A stretch of DNA of 64,000 nt from assembly GCF_016406145.1 (NCBI RefSeq), contig NZ_CP066306.1, positions 4,030,001 through 4,094,000 of the forward strand. The letters are read 5' to 3'. The position numbers and the translations under genes were made by a program. Source of the DNA: Pseudomonas putida. GTDB lineage: Bacteria > Pseudomonadota > Gammaproteobacteria > Pseudomonadales > Pseudomonadaceae. A model generated the notes under the pieces. It saw only the letters and a program-made list of their open reading frames with translations, was not told the origin of the DNA and ran no database searches. This document shows, in pieces, positions 37,355-46,764 of this stretch; the first letter of the stretch is position 1; each line of letters begins with the position of its first letter.

Positions 37355-38911
37355 ATGACTGAAATCAATAGTCTCGGCGCACAAAACGTCGTCAACCCGC
37401 AGGCGATCAAGGCGGCGCTGACCGGTGAGCTGCTGAACCTGACCCAGGCGCAACCCGGGCTGCTCAAGCCTGGCGAGACCGCCCAGGCCGAGGTACTGAC
37501 GCTGCGCCAGTCAGGTGGCGAGTTTCAGATGGTGCTCAAGCTGATCCAGGCCAACGGCAACCAGAACCAGCTGCAGGTCACCACCAGCCAACCCATCCCC
37601 CAAGGCAGCCAGATCACCGTCAGCCAGCCAGAGAGCAACCGACTCGCGGTAATGGTGCAACAGGCCAGCGCCAGCAACGTCACCCTCCTCACTCAACTGG
37701 ATACCAGCAAGGTGCCAGTCGGCACCCTCCTGCAAGGCAAGGTCCTGACCAACCAGGCACTCGCCCTTGGCCCTGGCGCCGCCACCAGCTTCCGCGCGCT
37801 GGTGAGCTTGCTCAACAGCGCACAGGCAGGCGCCGTCCTGACCATCGACAGCCCGCGCCCGTTGCCGGTCGGCAGCCTGCTCAGCGCGCTGGTGCAAGGC
37901 GACCAGTCGCTGCGCTTCGTGCCGCTCAGCGGCCGTCAGGAGCAATTGAACATCGCCCAGCAGCTGCTCACCCAACAGGGTCGCCAGGCCTCCTTGCCCG
38001 GCCTGCTCAACGCTTTGCAGCGAATAGCCAGCGACACGAGCGGCAACGGCGAACTGCGCACCAGCGCCGAGCGCCTGCTGGCCAGCCTGCCGGACGCTCG
38101 CCAACTGGGCGATGGCAAATCGTTTGCCCAGGCCTTGAGCAACAGCGGGGCATTCCTTGAAGCGAAACTGCTTGGCGGCCAGAGCACACACGTGGCAACC
38201 GACCTGAAGGCCCATCTGATCAGGCTGGTGGCTCAGGCCTCGGCGTATGCACCGGCAAGTCCTGCCGTCGTCTCCACCACCCTGGCCCAGGCTTTGCCAA
38301 CCATGGCGCGCGGCGCCCTGGGCATGCTTGAGCGGGCCAGCCCGAAGCAACAGCCAGGCGGGTTTCCGCTGCCCTCCCGGTTGCTGCAGGCCATGGAGCA
38401 TGAAGGCGACCTGCAACAGCTGCTGCGCCTCGCCGCCGCTGCCATCTCGCGCCTGCAAAGCCACGCCCTGAGTAGCCTGCAACAATCCGGCAGTCTGGAA
38501 AACGGCAACCTGCAGACTACCTGGCAAACCGAAATACCCGTGCGCCATGGCCTGGATTTCATCCCGCTTCAGGTCAAGCTGCAGCGCGAGGAAACCGCGC
38601 AGCAACAAGCCGACCGGGAGCGGGAACATCAGGACCCGCTGCAGGCGCTGTGGCGCATCGACCTGGCCTTCGACCTGGCACCGCTCGGCCCTCTGCAGGT
38701 CCAGGCGCAACTGAGCCAGGGCCGGCTGTCCGGCCAGCTGTGGGCTGAACGTGAACAAACCGCCCGGCTGATCGACAGCCAGCTCGGCGCGCTGCGTGAA
38801 CGCCTTCTGGCCCGTGGGTTGGACGTTGGCGACCTCGAATGCCATCCCGGCATCCCGCCTCAAGGGCCGCGCACACGTGTGGAACAACGCTGGGTGGACG
38901 AAACCGCATGA
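37355..38911 (+). CDS. FliK-like flagellar hook-length control family protein
   Basis: This 518-residue protein is rich in Gln, Leu and Ala. The N-terminal region is low-complexity, and the last ~110 residues fit the Flg_hook (FliK C-terminal) fold, with FIPLQVKLQ, WRIDLAFDLAPLGPLQVQAQ and LGALRERLLARGLDVGDLEC. No ribosome-binding site is obvious before the ATG at 37355; a TTG at 37343 inside the palindrome is an alternative start. Its stop overlaps the flhX start by four bases. The pair looks like a paralogous length-control/export-switch module, separate from the main flagellar cluster. Confidence 0.8.
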   Translation: MTEINSLGAQNVVNPQAIKAALTGELLNLTQAQPGLLKPGETAQAEVLTLRQSGGEFQMVLKLIQANGNQNQLQVTTSQPIPQGSQITVSQPESNRLAVMVQQASASNVTLLTQLDTSKVPVGTLLQGKVLTNQALALGPGAATSFRALVSLLNSAQAGAVLTIDSPRPLPVGSLLSALVQGDQSLRFVPLSGRQEQLNIAQQLLTQQGRQASLPGLLNALQRIASDTSGNGELRTSAERLLASLPDARQLGDGKSFAQALSNSGAFLEAKLLGGQSTHVATDLKAHLIRLVAQASAYAPASPAVVSTTLAQALPTMARGALGMLERASPKQQPGGFPLPSRLLQAMEHEGDLQQLLRLAAAAISRLQSHALSSLQQSGSLENGNLQTTWQTEIPVRHGLDFIPLQVKLQREETAQQQADREREHQDPLQALWRIDLAFDLAPLGPLQVQAQLSQGRLSGQLWAEREQTARLIDSQLGALRERLLARGLDVGDLECHPGIPPQGPRTRVEQRWVDETA

Positions 38912-39252
38912 GCAGCAAGCAACCGCGCCAGGCCATCGCCCTGAGCTACGATGGCCAGCAAGCCCCCACCCTGAGTGCCAAAGGCGACGATGAACTGGCC
39001 GAGGCCATCCTGGCGCTGGCCCGTGAACATGAAGTGCCGATCTACGAGAACGCCGAGCTGGTGCGCCTGCTGGCCCGCCTGGAGCTGGGCGAACAGATTC
39101 CCGAAGCGCTGTACCTGACCATCGCCGAGATCATTGCCTTCGCCTGGCAATTGCGCGGCCGCGTTCCTGCAGGCTTCGCTGACGAGCCGGCGCAGTCTCG
39201 TGATATCACTCCCACGCAGGCGCGCCTGCCATCGGGCGGTAACGTTACCTGA
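38908..39252 (+). CDS. FlhB C-terminal-domain-like protein (FlhX)
   Basis: This 114-residue protein resembles only the cytoplasmic export-switch domain of FlhB/YscU proteins (AIALSYDGQQAPTLSAKGDD, then HEVPIYENAELVRLLARLE). It starts at about the residue that follows the FlhB autocleavage site and has no membrane segments. Such FlhX proteins can substitute for the cleaved C-terminal part of FlhB in some bacteria. Translational coupling with the FliK-like gene supports a joint function. Confidence 0.87.
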   Translation: MSSKQPRQAIALSYDGQQAPTLSAKGDDELAEAILALAREHEVPIYENAELVRLLARLELGEQIPEALYLTIAEIIAFAWQLRGRVPAGFADEPAQSRDITPTQARLPSGGNVT

Positions 39253-39535
39253 CGCAGCTTGTCGCGTGCGCCCTCTTTGCCCTTTCGTCGATCGAGGGGT
39301 TACCCGATGCCCCCATTGCGTACCAGAGCCTGACCAGCGTGCGCCAGACCTTGATGGACTTTCCCCACCCCGAGCAACAGTGCCGGGCATTGCTGAAGCA
39401 GTGGCCGGCCAAGCTCGCCGTGCACCTGAGTTTCGTCTGAGGCGGCCGCGAATCCACACGCTAAATAATTAGCCCCCCCGCCCCCTGTGCGCAGGTCACC
39501 CTTGCCCTCCTTACCCACCGCAAAAAGTGACCTCC
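39253..39535 (+). other. Intergenic stretch with a possible coding remnant
   Basis: After the flhX stop an open frame runs from 39243 to 39440, encoding ...LPDAPIAYQSLTSVRQTL and ...LLKQWPAKLAVHLSFV. It looks protein-like but has no ATG, GTG or TTG start before 39339. It may be a small gene with an unusual start or a decayed one. The rest, up to 39535, appears non-coding. Confidence 0.35.
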
Positions 39536-42346
39536 ATGACCAACCAATACGTAAATGCCAAGGGCGTGCAGTTTGTGCGCGACAGCCTCGCCGACTTTCC
39601 GCGCCCGGACCGAGCGGCAGCCGATGCCATACGCCAGTGGGCCAGCGAACGCTCCATGGACCTGGACCCGGACCGCGTCGATGCTGTCACCCTGCATTGC
39701 CAGTTCAACCCCGAGCACGGCTGGGTTGCGGTAATCGCACAGAAGATGACCCTGACCCAAGCGGTGCTCTCGAACTGGCAGGGAGAATCGGCCAACAACT
39801 GGCTGGGGGCGGCGATCGGCGAACCTTGGGCCGGTGAATTGCCAGACGGTCTGACCCTCACCGACAGTCTGCGTGGGCAAGGGCTGCTTGACTATCACGC
39901 ACCGTACAGCGTCTACAACGGGCTTTTCAGGCAAAGCGACACGACGCAGTACAACACCAACACCCATGTACCGTTGGCGGCCGAAGACTTCCAGTCCTTT
40001 ATCTGGAGCCTGGACTTCCACGGGCACTACAAGTCCATGCTCGACACCTACTGGGACGCCAACCTGGAAAAATACCGTATCGGGGCAAAAATCAACTTCA
40101 TTGCTGCCTGTAACAAGCAGGTAACCGAAGGCAGCCTCAGTGACGCCGGCAGGCGGCTGGCCTGGCAGGCGAGCGGCCTGGAAGCCACGCCTGCAGCGAT
40201 GCCCGGTGACGGCACGAGCAGCGGCAAACCGAGGATACGAGCCAGGTTACTGAATGTGTACGGTTATACAGCCACTGACCTGCTGTGCCTGCGCGACGCC
40301 GTCAGCGGCCTGGTTTTACTCTACATTCCAGGTAACGCCTCACCCCTGCATGAGTTCAGCGACAAACAGGCACTGATGGACTGGTTCGCCGAACAGTGCC
40401 GTGCGCCCGACACACGCGACGCGCTGCAAAGCCACTTCGCATTGGCCGATCGCGAAGACGGCCTTAGCTACAGCGGCCTTCACACGGCCCTGTGCGGCCT
40501 GGGCAGCTACCCGCAGCCCTATCACCTGGACAGCAACCGCCCAGGATTTACGGCAGAGGGTATCTGGCCGCCGCGGGACTACATCAATTACAAGGCGAAG
40601 GACTACAGCCCCCTGATCGAAGGCGACGTGTTCCTGACCCTGGCCAAACGCCAGAAACAGCGCAGCTACCAGGATGCGCATTTCATCATCACCAGCGACA
40701 GTGAAGTGACCAAGGCCAAGTGGCGCGGCTACCTGAACTCGGCAATCAACGTATTGGCGCCCCTGGCCCTGGTGGTACCAGAGCTCGCCCCGCTGTTCGC
40801 CCTCGGCGGCATCGCCCAGTTTGGTCTGGGCCTGGACCAGGCCATACAGGGCAAGAACGCACAGGAGAAAGCCGAAGGCGTTAGCGAGTCGGTCTTCGGG
40901 CTGCTCAACGCTGCGCCGCTGATCACTGCCGGTGTGGCCAAGGCCCCCGAACTGTTCAGCTTCAAGAAAAGTGGCTTTGTGATGCCCAGCAGGGTCAACG
41001 AGCAACTGGGCTATCCTTTGAGCCCCGTCACGCCTCCTCAACTGCCGATAGCAGAGGTGGCTGATTACTTCCACAGCCCCGACTCTATCGCGCCGCTGCC
41101 TGGCGCCGATACCGCCACTGCCGGCGCAATTGTCAGGACTCCCCGCTACGACGGTTCGCCTGACTTGCTTTCGGCGATGATCGGCGGCTACCACTCGGAC
41201 ATGCTCTACGACATGGAGGCTGATGCCTTTTGCCTGATGAGCGATTTCAATGAGGTCGAGCCAAGGTACTACATCGCAACATCGGGCTCGCGCAACGTGG
41301 TCGAGGTGGATGTGCAAACGCGCCAGGTCACGGATGACATGCGCATGGCGACCCTGCGTGCGCTGGGCGTGGACCTGACGCTGCCAATCGATCTGCCGGC
41401 AGTGAACACCGAAGACCTGAGGCCAATCCCGAAACAGATCATGAACCTGTGGGTTGGCAACAACGTCATCCCGCAGGAGTTGATCGACAATATCGCCAGC
41501 AATACCCGAAACCTGCAGGGCTCTGAGTATGCGCTGCGTCTTTACCTGACCAACGCCGAGCCCGCAGTCTTCCAGGAGAACCTGCGCCTCTTGGCAGAGC
41601 ATGCCCCGGCAGTGGAAGTACTGCCACTTGAGGACCAGCCGTTCTACGCCAGTTTCAGGGAAAGCGGCAACTACGCCCAGTACCAGGCAGCGATCGACGG
41701 CAACGGCGGGGTCGCCAGCAACTATGCCTCGGCTGCCGATGTATTGCGCTTTGCACTGCTTGAAGAGGAAGGTGGCCTGTACATGGACATCGACGACACC
41801 CTGTTGGCACCTGGTGAGCACCCCGCAGTGATCGACGGCGTCCCCATAGGACTACCTGGAGAGCGGCTGGATGACGTAGAACTCGCCACCCGCAAAAACG
41901 GCCTGCTGCTTCATCCCCCCGTATCCAATGAAGAAATGGGCATGAACAATCTGTACAACAGCAGCCTGATAGGCAGCCACCCAGGCAATCCGACGCTGAG
42001 GGCGATCCGTGAAGAAATGCAGGCGCGCTTTCTGGAAGAGCCGGGCTTTTACGACAGCAAACCCTCCAAGGAAACCGATCCGCAAGCGTTCTCGCGTTAC
42101 GCCCAGACGCTTTGCCGCCTCACTGGGCCCGGGCTGCTCACCGATATGGTCGATCGACACTTGCCTGAGCTCGGCGTGATACGCCAGATCGTCAATCTGT
42201 ACGCGTTCCCCCGCACCAATTCATGGCGTTTCGTGGATCTTTCCGACCTTCAAGCCGTGCAAAAGCAGATGCTCCCGCTTAACCGAATAGCCAAGATAGG
42301 AGGATACAGCTCTTGGGTCAGGCCCAGCGTAGGGGCACCTGTTTGA
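39536..42346 (+). CDS. Dermonecrotic-toxin-like protein with TcdA/TcdB-type glycosyltransferase domain
   Basis: This 936-residue protein has two parts. The first ~500 residues resemble the DUF6543 dermonecrotic-toxin-like region (HVPLAAEDFQSFIWSLDFHG, hydrophobic INVLAPLALVVPELAPLFALGG). Residues about 635-900 look like the GT-A domain of clostridial glucosylating toxins: IPKQIMNLWVGNNVIPQEL, then ASAADVLRFALLEEEGG followed by the DxD motif YMDIDDT (Asp751 and Asp753). Such enzymes glycosylate host proteins. No signal peptide or secretion genes are visible. The start at 39536 is preceded by a weak AGTGACC stretch. Confidence 0.8.
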   Translation: MTNQYVNAKGVQFVRDSLADFPRPDRAAADAIRQWASERSMDLDPDRVDAVTLHCQFNPEHGWVAVIAQKMTLTQAVLSNWQGESANNWLGAAIGEPWAGELPDGLTLTDSLRGQGLLDYHAPYSVYNGLFRQSDTTQYNTNTHVPLAAEDFQSFIWSLDFHGHYKSMLDTYWDANLEKYRIGAKINFIAACNKQVTEGSLSDAGRRLAWQASGLEATPAAMPGDGTSSGKPRIRARLLNVYGYTATDLLCLRDAVSGLVLLYIPGNASPLHEFSDKQALMDWFAEQCRAPDTRDALQSHFALADREDGLSYSGLHTALCGLGSYPQPYHLDSNRPGFTAEGIWPPRDYINYKAKDYSPLIEGDVFLTLAKRQKQRSYQDAHFIITSDSEVTKAKWRGYLNSAINVLAPLALVVPELAPLFALGGIAQFGLGLDQAIQGKNAQEKAEGVSESVFGLLNAAPLITAGVAKAPELFSFKKSGFVMPSRVNEQLGYPLSPVTPPQLPIAEVADYFHSPDSIAPLPGADTATAGAIVRTPRYDGSPDLLSAMIGGYHSDMLYDMEADAFCLMSDFNEVEPRYYIATSGSRNVVEVDVQTRQVTDDMRMATLRALGVDLTLPIDLPAVNTEDLRPIPKQIMNLWVGNNVIPQELIDNIASNTRNLQGSEYALRLYLTNAEPAVFQENLRLLAEHAPAVEVLPLEDQPFYASFRESGNYAQYQAAIDGNGGVASNYASAADVLRFALLEEEGGLYMDIDDTLLAPGEHPAVIDGVPIGLPGERLDDVELATRKNGLLLHPPVSNEEMGMNNLYNSSLIGSHPGNPTLRAIREEMQARFLEEPGFYDSKPSKETDPQAFSRYAQTLCRLTGPGLLTDMVDRHLPELGVIRQIVNLYAFPRTNSWRFVDLSDLQAVQKQMLPLNRIAKIGGYSSWVRPSVGAPV

Positions 42347-42348
42347 CA

Positions 42349-42410
42349 TCGCCCGTGAGATCGAGCGCCGCCCTCACGGTGCATCGCGAACTGCGCTAGA
42401 TCTCACGGGC
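42349..42410. terminator. Inverted repeat between convergent toxin and DUF2802 genes
   Basis: The 13-base arms CGCCCGTGAGATC and GATCTCACGGGCG are separated by about 36 bases. It lies directly after the toxin stop codon and is a plausible bidirectional terminator. Confidence 0.55.
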
Positions 42411-42488
42411 GCTGAACCCGCCATGAGGGGCACCTTCAGCCCCAAATTGCGTAACTGACTGAAATCAGCCCCAGGTCGCCTGTTCAAC

Positions 42489-42884
42489 TCACCCGTTGCG
42501 ATGCAACTTGCTCATCAGTTCGGCCTCGGCCTGCGTCAATCCGCAGGTTTCGGTCAACTCCGACACACTCGCCCCCATCCCGACCAGTTTGGCTGCCTGG
42601 CTGAAGGTGACATTGCTCGGGTCGCGTTGCTCCAGCCGCTCCAGCCGGTCGGGCAAGGTAGCCACCACCGCGCGCAGTTCATGGATGGCTTCCCCCATGC
42701 GCACGGTACCGTTCTGGTAGTCATCCAGGCGCTTGGCCAGGTCCTTGATGCGCTGGTCACGCACGGCATCGCCCAGAGCCTGCTGGGCGGCGAGCTCGCG
42801 CTGGCGCTTGCTGTAGTTGAGGAAGAACCACAGGCTCAGCGCCCACAACAGCGCCAGGAAGATGACAGCAACCTCGAAAATCAA
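42489..42884 (-). CDS. DUF2802 protein at the end of the chemotaxis operon
   Basis: This 131-residue protein has one N-terminal membrane helix (VIFLALLWALSLWFFLNYS), a coiled-coil stretch and a C-terminal helix-turn segment (SQAAKLVGMGASVSELTETCGLTQAEAELMSKL). It follows cheW directly (one base) as in many pseudomonads. Function unknown, probably linked to the polar chemotaxis/flagellar apparatus by position. Confidence 0.8.
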   Translation of the reverse strand: MIFEVAVIFLALLWALSLWFFLNYSKRQRELAAQQALGDAVRDQRIKDLAKRLDDYQNGTVRMGEAIHELRAVVATLPDRLERLEQRDPSNVTFSQAAKLVGMGASVSELTETCGLTQAEAELMSKLHRNG

Positions 42885-42885
42885 C

Positions 42886-43365
42886 TCAGATGTTCTCCAG
42901 CTCGGACCACTCTTCCTCGGTCATCATCTTGTCCAGCTCGACCAGAATCAACAGTTCTCCATTCTTGTTGCATACACCCTGGATGAACTTGGCCGACTCT
43001 TCGTTACCTACGTTCGGCGCAGTCTCGATCTCCGACTGACGCAGGTAGACCACCTCGGCCACGCTATCGACCAGGATGCCGACCACTTGCTTGTCAGCCT
43101 CGATGATGACGATACGGGTGTTGTCGGTCACCTCGGTAGGCATCAGGCCGAAGCGCTGGCGGGTATCGATCACCGTCACAACGTTGCCGCGCAGGTTGAT
43201 GATACCCAGCACGTAGCTAGGCGCACCCGGTACCGGGGCGATTTCGGTGTAACGCAGGACTTCCTGCACCTGCATGACGTTGATGCCGTAGGACTCGTTG
43301 TCCAGACGGAAGGTTACCCATTGCAGAATCGGATCTTCCGAACCTTGTGCAGACGACTTTTTCAT
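42886..43365 (-). CDS. cheW: Chemotaxis adaptor CheW
   Basis: This 159-residue CheW domain protein has ILQWVTFRLDNESYGINVMQ, VLGIINLRGNVVTVIDTR and the VDSVAEVVYL core. It couples chemoreceptors to CheA. The start at 43365 is favoured over 43380. Confidence 0.95.
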   Translation of the reverse strand: MKKSSAQGSEDPILQWVTFRLDNESYGINVMQVQEVLRYTEIAPVPGAPSYVLGIINLRGNVVTVIDTRQRFGLMPTEVTDNTRIVIIEADKQVVGILVDSVAEVVYLRQSEIETAPNVGNEESAKFIQGVCNKNGELLILVELDKMMTEEEWSELENI

Positions 43366-43407
43366 TCCCCTAGCCCTCAAAATCCGCCGATGGCGGTGTG
43401 TTCGCAG

Positions 43408-44283
43408 TTATTTGTGTTTGGCATGCAGCTGCTTGACCGCGCCACTGGCGATCAGCTCGGCCAGTTCGGCGACGTCCAGCAGCGCACACATGTGTTCGAT
43501 CACCGTGCCGGCCAGCCACGGTCGCTGGCCACGTTGGCTGCGCCATTTGATCTCGGACGGGTCCAGGCGCAGCGAACGGCTGACCTGATGCACCGCCAGC
43601 CCCCATTCGTAGCCCTGAACGGAAATGACGTAGTGCAGGCCCTGGCGGAAATCGTCCCGGTAGCGGTCTGGCATGACCCAGCGCGCAGTGTCCAGCACCT
43701 TCAGGTTGCCCGCCTGACAGGTAAGGATGCCAAGGAACCAGTCCGGCTGGCCGAACAACGGCGTCAGTTCCTGGCCCTCCAGGCTGTAGATCGAGCCCAG
43801 GCACACCAGCGGCACGGCCAGCGTCAGCCCGGCGACGTCGAACAGCAGGCACTCGAAAGGCTCAGCCGCCCAGGCCGGGCGACCATCGACCGTGGCCGGA
43901 GGCACGGGCGCACTCGGCGCGGGCAGGTTGACTTCAACCAGCGGCGCGACGGGCTCGGGCGACTGAACCTGGGTCAGCACAGGAATGGCGGCTTCGGCCA
44001 CCACCTTCGTCTCGACCACCGTCACCACCGGCGCTTCGACCGGCAAGACGGTCGCAAGCACCTTCGCCTGCGGCTCGGCAAAAGGCCTTACCGGGACGCT
44101 GACTGCAGGGCTTTGGACCTGCGGCTGCGCATCTCGGGCCTGTTCTTCGCGCACGGCGGCGGCAAATTCGTCACTCGCAGGCGGCAGGTCGAGAATACCC
44201 TCAGCCTCGGTGGCTTCCTGCAGCAGGCCATCCAGATAGGATTGCAGGGCCAGTTGCGGCCGGGTACCGGTCTTCACCGTCAT
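43408..44283 (-). CDS. parP: ParP-like protein with C-terminal CheW domain
   Basis: This 291-residue protein has about 130 N-terminal residues rich in Pro, Ala and Val, then a CheW-like domain (FECLLFDVAGLTLAVPLVCL, YVISVQGYEWGLAVHQVSR). Its stop-proximal and start-proximal neighbours are cheW and parC, matching the polar-array ParP/ParC arrangement. ParP localises chemotaxis arrays to the cell pole together with ParC. Confidence 0.85.
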   Translation of the reverse strand: MTVKTGTRPQLALQSYLDGLLQEATEAEGILDLPPASDEFAAAVREEQARDAQPQVQSPAVSVPVRPFAEPQAKVLATVLPVEAPVVTVVETKVVAEAAIPVLTQVQSPEPVAPLVEVNLPAPSAPVPPATVDGRPAWAAEPFECLLFDVAGLTLAVPLVCLGSIYSLEGQELTPLFGQPDWFLGILTCQAGNLKVLDTARWVMPDRYRDDFRQGLHYVISVQGYEWGLAVHQVSRSLRLDPSEIKWRSQRGQRPWLAGTVIEHMCALLDVAELAELIASGAVKQLHAKHK

Positions 44284-45071
44284 GAAGCCACCTGTACTGC
44301 ATTCTTATAGGTAAGCAGGTGCTTGAGCAGTGCCCGGTAAGCGATCACGCCGCGGCTCTTGCCATCGAACTGTGACGGCGTGACGCCGTTGCGGCTGGCA
44401 TCGCGCAGGCGCGTATCGACCGGAATGTAGCCCTGCCATACCTGATGTTCATAGGCATCACGCAATACTTTCAGCGTACCCAGCGAGGCCTGGGTACGAC
44501 GGTCGAACAGGGTCGGCACGATCTGGTACGGCAAGGCCTGCTTGCGCGAACGGTTGATCATGGCCAGCGTGCCGATCATGCGTTCCAGGCCCTTGACCGC
44601 GAGGAACTCGGTCTGCACCGGAATCACCAGTTGCTGGCTGGCGGCCAGCGCGTTGACCATCAGCACCCCAAGCAGCGGCGGGCTGTCGATCAGGGCGAAG
44701 TCGAAGTCCTGCCACAGCTGCGCCAGACTCTTGGCGATCACCAGGCCCAGGCCACTCTGCCCCGGCGACTGACGCTCCAGCACCGCCAATGCGGTACTCG
44801 ACGGCAGCAGCGAGATACGCTGGTCGCTGGTGGGCAGCAGCAGTTGCCCGGGCAAGCCATCCGGCACCTGGCCCTTGTGCAGGAACAGGTCGTAACAGCT
44901 GTGCTCCAACGCATCGGGGTTGTGCCCGAAATAGCTGGTCATCGAACCATGCGGGTCGAGGTCGACGACGACCACGCGCTTGCCCGCCTCGGCCAGCAAA
45001 CCGGCCAGGGCGATAGTGGTGGTGGTCTTGCCGACCCCGCCTTTCTGATTGGCTACTGCCCAGACTCTCAT
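44280..45071 (-). CDS. parC: ParC-like ParA/MinD-family ATPase
   Basis: This 263-residue ATPase has the deviant Walker A motif NQKGGVGKTT, a DLDPHGSMTSYFG segment and the DSPPLLGVLMVNAL Walker B region. In this setting ParC proteins place chemotaxis arrays at the pole. Its stop overlaps parP by four bases. Confidence 0.9.
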   Translation of the reverse strand: MRVWAVANQKGGVGKTTTTIALAGLLAEAGKRVVVVDLDPHGSMTSYFGHNPDALEHSCYDLFLHKGQVPDGLPGQLLLPTSDQRISLLPSSTALAVLERQSPGQSGLGLVIAKSLAQLWQDFDFALIDSPPLLGVLMVNALAASQQLVIPVQTEFLAVKGLERMIGTLAMINRSRKQALPYQIVPTLFDRRTQASLGTLKVLRDAYEHQVWQGYIPVDTRLRDASRNGVTPSQFDGKSRGVIAYRALLKHLLTYKNAVQVAS

Positions 45072-45162
45072 AGGACAACTCTTGATTCATGGAGGCCGCT
45101 GACCCCTGTGCTATCCGGTTTTCCGGACCGCAAAGGGTTTACGGTGACAGAGAATTGACGAG

Positions 45163-46020
45163 TCACTGCCCCGCCATCGCTGCTGGGGTTGCCGGTGCAC
45201 TTTGTGTGCCAGCGCGGCGCAAGGCAGCGTCCGGTGTGGCTTTGGCACTGCCGGAGCCGGTCAGGCTGCGGCGTACTTCAAGATTGCGGGAGATCACCAG
45301 CACCACACGGCGATTTCGCGCCCGGCCCTCAGCAGTGTCATTGCCTGCCACAGGCTGATATTCGCCATACCCCACCGAGGCCATGCGCGCCGGGTTGACG
45401 CCCTCCATCGCCAGCAGGCGGACGATGCTCGCCGCCCGCGCCGAAGACAGCTCCCAGTTGGTCGGGTATTGCGCGGTACGGATCGGCAGGTTGTCGGTAA
45501 AGCCTTCGACGTGCACCGGGTTGGCGAACGGCTTGAGAATGTTCGCCACCTTCTCGATGATGTCGAAGGCCTTGTCGCTGGGCATGGCATCGCCACTGCC
45601 GAACAGGAGCGAGGAATTCAGCTCGATTTCCACCCACAGCTCGTTTCCGCGGATGGTCATCTGGTCGGACTTGATCAGGTCACCGAAGGCATCGCGTACG
45701 TCGTCACTGATGGTTTTGAGTGGGTCGACGCTGTTCTGCGCAAGGCCTGCGTCGGTCTGCTCGCTGTCCTTGATCAACGGCTCGGCCGGCTTGACGCTGA
45801 GCGGTTGCTCATCGCCGATGGGGATTGGCTTCATGCTCCGCTCAGGGTCGTTGAACACCCCGAGCAGCGCTTGCGAAATGACCTTGTACTTGCCCTCGTT
45901 GATCGAGGAAATCGAGTACATGACCACGAAAAAAGCGAACAGCAAGGTAATGAAGTCGGCGTACGACACCAGCCAGCGCTCATGATTTTCGTGTTCTTCG
46001 GTATGGCGACGGCGACGCAT
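45163..46020 (-). CDS. motD: Flagellar motor protein MotD (MotB family)
   Basis: This 285-residue protein has the single stator helix with the proton-accepting aspartate (SYADFITLLFAFFVVMY, Asp22) and a C-terminal OmpA-type peptidoglycan-binding domain (VEGFTDNLPI, SSARAASIVRLL). It pairs with MotC as the second stator of pseudomonads. Confidence 0.95.
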   Translation of the reverse strand: MRRRRHTEEHENHERWLVSYADFITLLFAFFVVMYSISSINEGKYKVISQALLGVFNDPERSMKPIPIGDEQPLSVKPAEPLIKDSEQTDAGLAQNSVDPLKTISDDVRDAFGDLIKSDQMTIRGNELWVEIELNSSLLFGSGDAMPSDKAFDIIEKVANILKPFANPVHVEGFTDNLPIRTAQYPTNWELSSARAASIVRLLAMEGVNPARMASVGYGEYQPVAGNDTAEGRARNRRVVLVISRNLEVRRSLTGSGSAKATPDAALRRAGTQSAPATPAAMAGQ

Positions 46021-46023
46021 GGG

Positions 46024-46764
46024 TTACTCCATGAAGCCTTGCAGTTTCAACTCGATCGAACGCGGGTTCTCACCCTCGGCAATCGACAACAGGCCTTCGA
46101 GCAGCATTTCGCGGTAGCGCGACTGGCGCATGACGATGGCCTTGAGCTTGCTCGCAACCGGCAGCAGGATCAGGTTGGCACTGGCCACGCCATAGATGGT
46201 GGCAACGAACGCCACAGCGATGCCGTTGCCCAACTGGGACGGGTCGGCCAGGTTGCCCATCACATGGATCAGGCCCATCACCGCACCGATGATGCCGATG
46301 GTGGGCGCATAGCCGCCCATGCTTTCGAACACCTTGGCAGCCTGGATGTCGCGGCCTTCCTGGGTGAGAAAATCGACTTCGAGGATGCTGCGGATGGCCT
46401 CGGGCTCGGCACCGTCAACCAGCAGCTGCAAGCCCTTGCGGGCATACGGGTCGGGCTCGCCATCGGCCACACCTTCCAGGCCCAGCAGGCCTTCCTTGCG
46501 TGCGGTCAGGCTCCAGTTCACCACCCGGTCGATACCGCCAGCCAGGTCAACCCTTGGCGGAAAGATGATCCAGCGCAAGATCTGCAAGGCACGCTTGAAC
46601 GATGACAACGGTGACTGCAAAAGCGCCGCCGCCAGGGTACCGCCCAGTACGATCAGGGCTGCCGGTCCATTGAGCAGCGCCCCGACATGGCCCCCTTCGA
46701 GGAAGTTGCCACCGACGATGGCGACAAAGGCCAGGATCAGACCGATCAGGCTAAGGACATCCAT
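46024..46764 (-). CDS. motC: Flagellar motor protein MotC (MotA family)
   Basis: This 246-residue protein has four membrane segments and the MotA signatures VGGNFLEGGHVGALLNGPA, FESMGGYAPTIGIIGAVMGL and IYGVASANLILLPVA. The start at 46764 overlaps the cheB stop by one base. It forms the ion-conducting stator with MotD. Confidence 0.94.
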   Translation of the reverse strand: MDVLSLIGLILAFVAIVGGNFLEGGHVGALLNGPAALIVLGGTLAAALLQSPLSSFKRALQILRWIIFPPRVDLAGGIDRVVNWSLTARKEGLLGLEGVADGEPDPYARKGLQLLVDGAEPEAIRSILEVDFLTQEGRDIQAAKVFESMGGYAPTIGIIGAVMGLIHVMGNLADPSQLGNGIAVAFVATIYGVASANLILLPVASKLKAIVMRQSRYREMLLEGLLSIAEGENPRSIELKLQGFME

